From positions 92,301-121,384 of the forward strand of contig JBBHKE010003267.1 of NCBI GenBank assembly GCA_037447655.1: a stretch of DNA of 29,084 nt, read 5' to 3'. The translations under genes were made by a program, and so were the position numbers. Origin of the DNA: Zygnema cylindricum. Its lineage: Eukaryota; Streptophyta; Zygnematophyceae; Zygnematales; Zygnemataceae. The notes beneath the pieces are model-generated. The model did no database searches. It was not told where the DNA came from and saw only the letters and a list, made by a program, of their open reading frames with translations. Position 1 is the first letter of the stretch. Every line of letters starts with the position of its first letter. Below are positions 19,591 to 29,084 of the stretch, piece by piece.

Positions 19591-22328
19591 ATGGCTTTGT
19601 CTTTTTGCCGCACTTTTCTGCATCCTTCAACATGTGATACTTCCAGGAGTTGTCTTTCAGGTACTTGCATATCCGAACATTTTGTATTTCAAAATTTCCT
19701 GTCCGTTATTCTTCCTGTTTAGCTCATTTTGGGCAAAAATGTCTATATTCACCAAGAACTGATACTGTTTTTACCATAGGTATTACCAGCTTTTCGGCAG
19801 TGAATGCCGATGTTGTTTCTTACATTCAAGTGGCAATGCTTTCCATTTAAGTAGCTGTTTGATCTTTTTGCCAAAGGGTGACAGAATCGGAGTTATCCTG
19901 TGTTTGGCACACTGGTGCCTGATTCTTTAATTGCTGTATGGGATTCTTGCTAATTTAGAAATAAAGGCAACTTCAAAATGAAATGTTGATGATATTTGGA
20001 TTTTCAGGTGCTGCACGAGATTCTTGCTAATTCAGAATTAGAAGTTAATTTCAAATGAAATGTTGATGATGTTTGGAGTCGTCAGGTGCTTGTTTCTTCA
20101 GTCCACCATTTACGTACAACAAAGGACTCCTGGAAGATGTCTCTAAATTTGGAAAATGTTTGTTCGGTCTGTTGGAAAGTTGAAATTGTTGTCCGGATAT
20201 ATCACGCACTTGCTTGTACCATTGTTTACATTGGTGAAGGAAATGTATGGCTGAAATATTATTGTTTGCTGATTTTTCTTTTGGTTCACAGGAAGCCCTT
20301 CGAGTTCAAACTTCCAGGTAACTAATCAATGGAGCCAGAAACAGAAAGTAAGGCTATTTCAGCAGCCAGCAATGAAATCTGTGTGCTCAAGGAGTTCTTC
20401 CGGATTGTCGATTGTTTGTCAATCTACCGAGAAAGGTAAAGCGATTTTTCTTTTTATTTTTCTGGTGATTTGGTGACACATGGACTGAAGTCGTATGAGT
20501 CGTAAGTGATATTGTGATCGCTGAAACTAGCGATGCATTCATGACTGCCTCGGCAATAAGTACCATTGTTCCTTTCTCGAATGCTGGTTCTGATAGCTAA
20601 TTTACGTTTGCATAATAAACTTCAGTTGCTAACAGATATGTAGCTGTTTTTACTCGGGATGCTTTACAGTCAAGGAAGCATGTTTTACAATCTTTTCCCG
20701 AGCAAGTTAACTCATTAAAAGGTTTTTGTCAGTGCTCTGGCCTATTTGAAGGAGGCTATATTTGTTTCGTCAAGGTTGCTGTTTTATTGCTCCATTCTTA
20801 TTTCCTGTCCTGGCAACTGGTAGGGAGGCAGATGTGGTGGAGCGATCTCGATCAATGCAACTTAGCGCCAGTGCCCTTCTGGCAGAACTGTTGAAGGCTG
20901 AGGATGTGAGGGCAAGAATTGTGGAGAATCTGGATTCAATCAACGAGGAGTTTTTTACTATCGCCTCCACGTATGTTGACATGGTGCGGTGGGCCTGGAG
21001 CAAACTGACGGTCATCTTTGGAATTTAAGTGATGTGGATTATGTTGACCCATTTTCTTAAGGTTAATGGCACTGTTTGGGGCCTGTTTTGGTTTGTCCCA
21101 GTCTGGCTTCATATGTGACTCTTTCATTCCCTTTATAGCCGTTAAGCAAGTTTTGACCATTGCTCGTGTTAGGGTAAATCGTATGAGCCTCTAAACTTGG
21201 AGTCAGCTGAGGTGCATGTTTGTTTCTGAAACTCTGGTTTTTTGCTTTTTGTTACAACGTTTCTGGAATTGTGAGGTTCAGTTTTGAGTTTGCTGCATTT
21301 TGAAACACAATCAAAACTTGTTTAGTTTGAGTGTATGGTATTTATTATTCTTGTGAGGGATTGCATTTGTGGTTTGGCTATCGCAAGCTTCCATCTATGG
21401 TGCCTTGATATTGTGGCTCCATGGCCACGTTTTGCGGATATAAATGTCTTCATTGCTTACTTGAGACATGGCTTGGATTTCATTTCTATTGGTTTCTAGC
21501 CCTTGTTCTATTTGCAGTCGAGTGCTTGCACTTGATTGCGTTGTGAGCAGACATATGCTCCCTATTGCTTCCCTAATCCAGCAGAGTTCAAATGCATAGT
21601 TCATCTTGATTGGGAAAAAGGATAATGGAAGAGGCTTATGAAGTGCTTAGCGTCAAGTATTTGAAAAGGATGCTGGTTATATATAGGCTGAAAATCTCAT
21701 TTCTTTGGTTGTTTTATATTTAATGTTTGTTACACCTACTTTGCAGGCAGTTAAGGAGGGAAATATGGAGATTGTAAAGAACTTGCAAACCACACTCCAA
21801 ATTGCCATGGAGGAGAAGAATAAGACATTGCGGCCTGAAATCAGGCTCTTGAATCAGGTATATTTTTTTGCATAATTTTGGGCCATGATATAAGATATTG
21901 GTGTGTACTCTTCGTTAAATAGAAATGCTGTCAATTTTTGACCCTTAATGCCTCTGAACTTCTTTGCTTTCCTTGTGGAAATTGGGTGGAAAATCAACCA
22001 TGATGCTCCAAGGCGTGATGACAAACCACATTCTTAATAAATGGTAATAACTTGATGTTTATGTTTGGGCAACGTTGGTGTTCTACAGCTTCTCGCAGAG
22101 AAAAAAAGTGGAGAGCGAATCAAAACTATACAATCTAACTTGCAATATTTGGAGGGAGATAGTTACTTCTTTCAATTGCTCAACCGTTTTACACTGGATG
22201 TGGAGCGACAGCCTGACAATCCAAAGAAGTCCGAGTTGATGGTTCAAATAAAATCTATTCTTAGGGAGACAAAGGAGGCATCTGCAGGTGTCAAGAAGAC
22301 ACCGAAGAAAGGGTTTGGTTCCAAGTAA
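19591..22328 (+). CDS. Predicted plastid-targeted helical protein, unnamed, 5 exons
   Basis: Exons are 19591-19660, 20292-20435, 20832-20983, 21747-21857 and 22089-22328. All phases agree, giving 238 residues. I do not recognise the family by name. Residues 1-70 look like a chloroplast transit peptide: MALSFC start, Ser/Thr/Arg-rich, almost no acidic residues (SPSSSNF, SRSSSGLSIVCQS). The remainder is helical and charged: ERSRSMQLSASALLAELL, then NLDSINEEFFTIASTYVDMA, then NKTLRPEIRLLNQLLAEK, and a region with DSYFFQLLNRFTLDVE. The tail is basic and ends KKTPKKGFGSK. The acceptor at 20831 (GGAGGCAG|AT) was chosen because it alone restores the frame. An ATG at 20329 in another frame could give a 205-residue product without a transit peptide; I consider it less likely. 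It may act in the stroma, but that is inference from the presequence only. Confidence 0.75.
19941..20090 (+). repeat. ~77-bp imperfect tandem duplication in intron 1
   Basis: The block starting GGATTCTTGCTAATTTAGAA (19941) recurs 77-78 bases later as AGATTCTTGCTAATTCAGAA (20018). Both contain AAATGAAATGTTGATGAT and both end CAGGTGCT (20012 and 20090). It lies inside intron 1 of the plastid-protein gene and each copy carries an acceptor-like TTCAG or GTCAG. Confidence 0.75.
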
Positions 22329-24367
22329 ATGGGCCGTAGTATAGTGCAGCTGTAATTCTGTGTAAAACAAACAGTTTTGAATATGGAAAGGGAAGGTGGT
22401 AAGCGACTTCTCATAGCTAATAAGGCAAGGTCGTTCTTATCGTTGATAAGATACATACAGGTGCCAGTTACAGAAGCTGGAGCACAATTTTTAACAATAG
22501 TATCCAAGATTAGTGTAGACGTCCAGCTCAGGAATGTTCTATGTGAGCATTTGCTGAATTTTTTGTATTTGTTTCCAATGTCTAGTTTAAACATTTAATG
22601 GTTTATGACGTTTTTAGTCACCTTAGTTTAACTTTCACCATGTAGAGGATATCATTTGGGTTAAAACAAAATCATGCACAACCACCAGCCTATACAAAAT
22701 AATTAGCTACGATGTCAATTCAAAAACCTTTATCTAGTATTGGCCTTTTTTTCTGATGTGATGTGACAATACATTATGGTGGGACACAATTGGATTGAAA
22801 ATGAATTTGGGTATTGTCATGCTCTGATGTAAGATACTGTTTGTATATTTTGCTAGAAAATGTTTCCATTTTGTGTCAAGTTTAAATACATAGGTTTTAT
22901 ATGAAGTTTTGATGCCCCCGTCAGGCTCAAAATTGCTGGAGACACTGGAACGGAGATCCCATTAGGCTGTCAGTGACTCAACTGGGTGAAGGAGGTCTTA
23001 ACTTCTTTTAAAGTCACCTGTTTATGCCTTGTGATGTCATCATCATGTCTATCGCATTGCACCGACCATTGTCTGCATCAGACCAATGTGAATCTTGTCT
23101 GCATCAGACCAATGTGAATCTCATTGGGATTCGATAACAGCAAATGCAAAGGCATAGCTAACATATGACTGATGATATAATGCAGAGAATAACTGGTTCA
23201 AGTGTGCAAGCTCTCCAAATGCGTCTCAAAAGAAAAGTAGCCGAATAAAAGAAATAAATTCTTTAGGTCACTATTTTGTTGTTGCTTTTAGGCTTGTTGT
23301 TCCTCTTATATGGGCTTGCCCTTGTTTCTGTGTTTGTTTCTTTTTGCACTGTTTTTCCTTCCCGTTTGCTTCCCCTTTCGGTTTTTCAGTTTCGTTTAGT
23401 GTACCATCGCGCTTTCTTTATGATTTTTTTTCCTTTGTGCTGCACACATTTATTCCATTTAAAAAAAACAGTGCTTATTACAGCTTCTCTTCTGCTGACA
23501 GTACATTCGATGCTCGCTATAATAAGTTTTGAAACTTTGCTGAAGTTTCAGGGCGGTTTTCCACATGATTTTATGGGGACAACTACTTGCTATGATAAAA
23601 AATACATCTACAGGAAAATAAAATATAAAATATATGCCCCCAGAAAAATTATTTTCTGTATGTAGAAGTTTCTTTCAGGGGAAAGGCCATATATGGCTTT
23701 TTCACGTCCACAGACATAATTGTCCCACAATTTTAACTAGAAAACTTATTTTAAAATAAGGACATGGCATACTTCATCTCCAAAGTGTGAGAGATTGTCA
23801 AAAATAGCCCCAAAGTGTAGACGTGGTGTAAGTGAGGCAAAATGTTAATGCAGCCGATTCTAGGCATTGTGCAAAAAATACTTACAAGTGAAATATTGGC
23901 ATTCAAGAACGGCAACTTTTCCAGTTCACATGGATTTCCCTATTTTTGAAGCAACCGATACCATAGGCTCCCAATCTTCTATCTTGGAATCCTCAACTGG
24001 TTTTGTCACAAAAGTTGCCACAATATCTTTCAGAAACCTGGTTTCCGTTTTCGGTAAAATTACACTTCGAGCAGAAGTGATGTCAGGTGTACAGTGTTAC
24101 TAGTTCCCCTGATATCAAAGACCAAGATATATCTGAGCGAATTTTTTAATATGAAACGGGAAACCAAACGTGCCATCTGACAAACAAACAAACTGCTTCT
24201 CTATATTTATTCAGCCTCAAAACCCTAAAAAGAGCTACGATAAAGGGCAGTGACTCATTTTGTCTACTATTCGCAGCAGAACCACCTGAAGTGAATTTGA
24301 AACTTCAAAATTGTCCAATACAATTGTATTATATCGTATTGTATTTCATTGCAGGTATCCTGCGGTG
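22329..24367. other. Spacer between plastid-protein gene and FYV7-like gene
   Basis: About 2 kb with no supported exon. The two flanking genes converge here, so it holds both 3' untranslated regions. AATAAA words occur at 23244-23249 and nearby. A perfect 26-bp tandem duplication is at 23070-23121. T-rich frames around 23276-23665 look like translated low-complexity DNA, not a membrane protein. Confidence 0.5.
23070..23121. repeat. Perfect 26-bp tandem duplication
   Basis: TGTCTGCATCAGACCAATGT plus GAATCT occurs twice back to back (23070-23095 and 23096-23121) with no mismatch, which suggests a recent event. Confidence 0.95.
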
Positions 24368-26569
24368 TTACGGGGCTAGCACCTTCTTCTGAATGGTTTC
24401 AAGCAACATTTCCATTCTATGTTTCATTACAGGCTGGCCACGTGAAGTAACCTTTCTCAATTTTGTCGATATCGCTTTCCTCTTTTTCTCAGCCTCTACT
24501 CTGACCTTCTTTCGTTGCTCAATCTCTTTTTCTTTTGCTTCCCTTGCAGCTTGAATTGCCGCCTTCTGTGCCTCAGCTTCCTGTCGGAGCTTTTCCATTT
24601 GACTCGCATGTTTCTTTCCTTTCTTATGAAACCTTCCATCTGTTATTTTCTCTCCATCCTCTTGTCCTGACCCACTTGCCTTAACCAGGTCGTTCTGTAA
24701 CAATGGTTCCTTATCGTCTGTTTGCTTCGCCCTCTTAGACCTACCAGATGCTTGTCCCCTCTGCTCACTTTCTACAACATCAACCGATTTCTTCTTTTCT
24801 TCATCGTCCTCGTTGATAAAGCTTTCAGGTTTTCGCTTCTTCCCCCTGCCAGACTCCTGAAGCCCAGACTCATCCTCGTCGACCTCTAATTGCTCTCTAC
24901 TTAACGTTCTATCCTGTTTTTCAGAGGCATCTCTGCCATTATATTTTTTTAGGGAAGCTTTGCTATTCGACCTTGTTGATGGCAAGTTTGTTTCCCCTTT
25001 ACCAGCTCGTCTGTCTCCGTTGGGTACCTGCAGAAAGCCAGAGCTACCTATCAGAGACTTAGCCGGTTGCATGGATATTATACACTCAAGAGTATATGAT
25101 AGGAGGGTGTCCAAACAGGACCCTTAAGAGTTTTAGACCTAACTAACAGGAAAAGATGCTGAACATTGCAACAGTATTACCCCGAATCCGATATACTGCA
25201 GGGCATAAGTCATATCTGCAGAAAAACAGAAGAAAAAATATGGAGACTCTGGAGATGATCGCATTTAAACACTGAACCGTAAGAAGGTTTTTCAGATGTC
25301 TCCAGATGTTGTTCATAAACCTTTCTTATTATTTGCATGTGGGGATAATGTTCTTTTGAAGAATTGAATGATGCTAGATCGTATTAACCTGTATTCTTTG
25401 GTTTCGACCTGGGGACTTTCCCTCAAGGTCATTGCCTCCTGGGCCAGCATCTTCAACAGTGCTTTGCTCCCTTTCGTTGTTGTCAAACATCGATGCCTTG
25501 AGGCTCCCTTCCACTCCTAAAGCTTTCTTCAACTTTTTATATTTATTGACGCTGCGGGCATTTTGGTAAGCTTCTTTGAGTTTCCCTGTGAAGAATGAAG
25601 GCAAATGATCAAAAATTGCACGATACAACAAGCACTATAAAGGCATTATATGTTTGGAATTTGATCAGCCGTTACAACACCAATGCTAACAATTACAAGT
25701 AAATGGTGGACTTTGCTCACAGTAACATAGCACAAAAATCAGCATAAAGTTCATTTTTTTTGCAGATTAAAGTTTCTTATCTTACTATCTCAAGCTTACT
25801 TTGCTAAGCACTTAATTCAATCCCATCCATAACTTGGATGACTTTGAATTACAAGAGAATTCAGTTATTCCATCCGAATTCCTTCAGCCAAACATATTAC
25901 AACAATTCTACAAGTTCATGTCAACATGTGAAAATTAGCCTTCAGGGTTTTTTATCCATCAACAGGAAACAGGAACTACTCTTCCTGAATAGGGAATGTT
26001 ATTCCTGTTCAATTAAATATGAATCAGGAAGTCCACGAATAAAACTCTCAATTGAGAATTAAGTTCGCAAGTGCAGCTAAATCTGCCTCAAAAGCTTTTG
26101 TCTGCAAACTAATTCAAGCAAGAAAAAAAAAAATATTCTATAAAAAAAAACACAAAATCTTGCAGGAACTTCACATTTATTTATAAAAAAAATTAGGCCC
26201 TTCGTACCCAATGCAGTCAATAAATATTTGAACAAACTAATAGTTAAAAAAATCAATTGAAAAGCAAATGAGAGTCAGAAGCTTACCCAATTTTAAATGA
26301 GAGTTAGAAACAATCGATGAAAACCTTAATGAAAGGTGAACTTACTTCGTTTTGATTAGAGTTGAAAACAAAACAACTTAAGATTTAATGAGAGTTACGA
26401 ACTTACTTCTTTCTGAAGTAGACAAGGAGCGATTCACCTTGCCAGCGAGCCTTGCTCTAAGAGCTTTGCCACTAATGGCTGCCAAGAATTTCTGCCTCCC
26501 TCGTTTCTGTACTTTCTCTTGTTGCTGACCTGAACCACCATTGGTTTCTTTTAATGATGCCATTAACAT
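24368..26569 (-). CDS. FYV7/CCDC59-like rRNA-processing protein, 3 exons
   Basis: Exons (transcript order) are 26569-26407, 25585-25389 and 25027-24368, giving 339 residues with consistent phases. The start is ATG-TTA-ATG; the second ATG at 26563 is equally possible. The protein is very basic and coiled. Exon 2 opens with KLKEAYQNARSVNKYKKLKK (56-75), like the FYNAKYVSKYKK-type motif of plant FYV7 proteins. The middle (about 121-260) is a low-complexity Lys/Glu/Ser region with nuclear-localisation-like clusters (RGKKRK, GRSKRAK). The C-terminus is a charged helix, then TSRGQPVMKHRMEMLLETI (314-332), the most typical segment of the FYV7/CCDC59 rRNA-processing family. The family acts in the nucleolus in small-subunit ribosome assembly in yeast; the same role here is inferred. 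The match rests on short motifs, so the exact orthology is moderate. Confidence 0.75.
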
Positions 26570-28280
26570 TTACGCATGAAGGTTTTTTATTTTAAAACAA
26601 AGTTGATGTGGTGAATTTGGCGAAATTAAGCAGCAATTCTCTTACAAAATGTAGAATGTACAAATTAAATTCAGGTAGAAGTGGAACAGTTTAGGACGCA
26701 TCCAAAATTTACACAGGGTGAAGAAATGAAATATGCATTCAACTGACTCGTTTCAAACTTAAACGAGTCGAAAGCTCCAGCTTGAAATGCTGCAGGACTA
26801 TAAACAAAAAGTAAACAAATTTTCAGCGTGAAATCGCGAATAGCTGTCGTACAGGTGCCGTACAGTACATCCATGTACATTACTATTTACTAGTATAGTA
26901 CTTTACCGTACAATACAGTATGGGATACGGTACAGTACATCGGCCTCCGGCCCAATGCGAGGGTTCGGTTCGGGAGTCGCACGAGTGGCCGTACGCCTAT
27001 GAGGGATAAAGCTCAAAATATGAAAATATCAAAATATCCTCGGCCTTTATGATGACCTGCACTTGCAATTTAAATAATATGTCCCTGCTTGCTCTATGCT
27101 TTTTCTTGTGCTATTCTCCAATGTCGGTCCAAAATATATGTCAGTCAAAAATTAATTTTATGTCAAAAAGAACTCGAAACCAAACGGCGCTTTTGCGTCG
27201 ACCTGGTGCGAATGCAATTTCAAGCCTAAATCGAGAGTCGCACATTTGCTGAAGCCAGCTAAAAAGGTTGGATTCATTTGCTCTAAAGTAACTGCGAGTA
27301 AAGCAAGTGTCATTTGCAGGATAAGCTTGTTCTTCCTCATATAGGGATACAAGTGGGAGTTACTCTATTGTTTTGGTGCATTCAACTGTGTATGAATGTA
27401 CACGTGTGCCTTTATTTAACCAGGCCAGTATGTGGTTGAAGAATATTTAATGCTCGTCAGGCTTGCTCCTCATGTGTAGGAACCACCTACAAAATGTGCT
27501 ACATTAGAGTTTCTTTCAAATATTGCACCAATCACGTTGACTGGCCGACACAAAGTACAAGTATGCTCTTTCCTTGACATGTTGATGAAGGAGAAAAATA
27601 AAACGAACAATAAGTCAATCAAAAACATTAAAATGGCACGACTGAGGTTCTGATAAGGTTTCACAATGAACACCATTGAGACAAAATAGAGAAAAAATGA
27701 CGTAAAGCATTATATTGATTGAACATTCATCCTTCCCTTGATTCCAAATGTGTATTCGTCGTTATCAAACTGAGGTAACTATCATACGTTTCAACAACAA
27801 AAATTATAAAAACTACACTATTCTATCCATAGTACCAGAGAAAAAGCTATATCATATTCGCAACGGTATTACAAATGAAAAAAAAGAAGCACTAAAAAAA
27901 CTAGAACAACTAGCTACACAGTAGTGGATGCCATCTACAAATGAGGCATTCTGGAAAGAGGTGTTGCAAGAAACTGGGAGAAATGGTTACCATCTCAGCC
28001 TCACACAATGTAACTTGCCTAAAAATTGTGGTTTTAATTTCCCACTTTAAAATATTTAACTTCCAAAACAAGAGGAAACTAAAGCAAAACTTTCGACAAT
28101 TTTTTTATTGCAGTTTATCAAAGGGCACGCGAGGAAAGCAGCTCCATTTTCATACAGATGCAAGCACTGAATAATCGAATTTATATGTACTGGTACATTT
28201 GAGTTGCATTATGAAGAAGAGGATATCCTCCAAAACAGTGGTTCGCGTATCAGATGCACTTCTCCAAATGTCTCCTCTTA
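26570..28280. other. Spacer between FYV7-like gene and TPR gene
   Basis: About 1.7 kb without a supported exon. It should contain the FYV7-like promoter on its left and the TPR gene 3' end on its right. The part at 26850-26945 is dense in GTAC/GTACGG palindromic words, also seen near 337-352 and 10316-10356. A short GC-rich block follows at 26938-26998. Confidence 0.5.
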
Positions 28281-28861
28281 TCATACTGAAGAACTCTTGA
28301 GATCGGCTTCCGTGAGATACTGCACAAATCCACAAAGAAGCAAAAATGATTAAGCATTGGTCAACAGTCATCTAGCAAAAAGTCACGAGTCAAAGGAAAA
28401 TCTAAAAATTTCTAAAGAAAACGAGGCTTGTCTGCTAAAAAGCTCTAGCAAAGGCTCACTGTAACCAGGTTGAAAGTTTGTTGACTAACCAATTTCTTTA
28501 ACAGTTTACTCCTCAATGTCTTTAACTCGGGAAGCTCTGGATCTTCTCCTATGATTGCAAGAGCTCGCTCCTTGAGCTTCCTCGCTTCTTTTGACACCAA
28601 TTTCCTTTTCTCCAACATCTGGATGGCCTGCTCTGAAAATATTTCTGCCAGTTTTGCCCTCTCTGATGAATTCGCCACATGCTTGTAGGCATGCCTTTGA
28701 TGCCGGATGAGTAAGATGGCGTCATCTCTGACCATGCGCTCAAGTGTCAACGCGACATCTGCAAGACTACAGGCCAGGGCTGGGTGGTCGGACTCGAGCT
28801 CCTTTTCATGAATGTGAAGCACTTGACGAAAGGACACGAGGGCGCCCTCAGTGTTATTTTC
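28281..28861 (-). CDS. TPR (kinesin-light-chain-like) protein, 3' end only
   Basis: Two exons are visible: 28861-28490 (124 codons, phase 0 at both ends) and the last exon 28319-28281 (12 codons plus stop). The 5' exons lie beyond 29084. The first part reads FRQVLHIHEKELESDHPALACSLADVALTLERM, the pattern of TPR repeats in kinesin-light-chain-like plant proteins, which bind partner proteins through stacked helix pairs. Then follows a long charged helix (KLAEIFSEQAIQMLEKRKLVSKEARKLKERAL) and a tail ending LTEADLKSSSV. The final splice (TTG|GTTAGT to TGCAG|TAT) is preferred; without it the frame runs 14 codons further, to a stop at 28445-28447. The partner and role are not shown by the sequence. 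Confidence 0.7.
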
Positions 28862-28894
28862 CTGAAAATCACCAAAATATGTGGATACATAGGT

Positions 28895-29084
<190 letters not shown>

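Noticed and set aside
20329-20435. Alternative start ATG at 20329 for the plastid gene
   Set aside because: It is phase-compatible with an acceptor at 20823, but the frame through 19591-20435 gives a much better transit peptide and joins cleanly at 20832.
23276-23665. Hydrophobic 129-codon frame resembling a membrane protein
   Set aside because: It is T-rich low-complexity DNA between convergent genes, with no conserved motif.

Overview
This window is nuclear DNA of a green plant (streptophyte). The genes have many introns, mostly GT-AG and about 70-1300 bases long. Products include a plant WRN-type exonuclease, a plastid-targeted protein with a classic transit peptide, and a Root-cap/VWD-type secreted protein. 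There are no operons, Shine-Dalgarno sites or bacterial genes. I cannot fix the lineage from sequence alone; a seed-free land plant or a charophyte alga would fit, but this is inference. Exon boundaries were worked out by hand from splice signals, phase continuity and remembered protein families.

Layout: bases 1-4639 are a gene-free, AT-rich region full of small non-autonomous DNA transposons, including a hAT-like pair and a family whose ends read TACACCG...CGGTGTA, followed by an 18-bp minisatellite. Bases 4640-8997 (+) hold a six-exon WRN-like 3'-5' exonuclease gene. It carries two separate in-frame internal duplications, a GC-AG intron and introns packed with simple repeats. Bases 10517-14291 (+) hold a seven-exon COQ9 gene (mitochondrial ubiquinone synthesis). 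Bases 16025-18466 (-) hold a Root-cap/VWD-like secreted protein gene with an apparent one-base frameshift. Bases 19591-22328 (+) hold a five-exon gene for a predicted plastid protein that I cannot name. Bases 24368-26569 (-) hold a FYV7/CCDC59-like rRNA-processing protein gene. Bases 28281-28861 (-) are the 3' end of a TPR (kinesin-light-chain-like) gene whose 5' part lies beyond the window. The window ends in a GA repeat followed by 103 consecutive G, which looks like a contig edge or sequencing artefact.

The genes are unrelated housekeeping or plant genes, not a pathway cluster. COQ9 and the Root-cap gene converge; the Root-cap gene and the plastid gene diverge from a shared 1.1-kb spacer. 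I found no evidence for a new multi-gene system. The points most worth a second look are the WRN-exonuclease duplications, the Root-cap frameshift and architecture, the transposon families, and the unnamed plastid protein.
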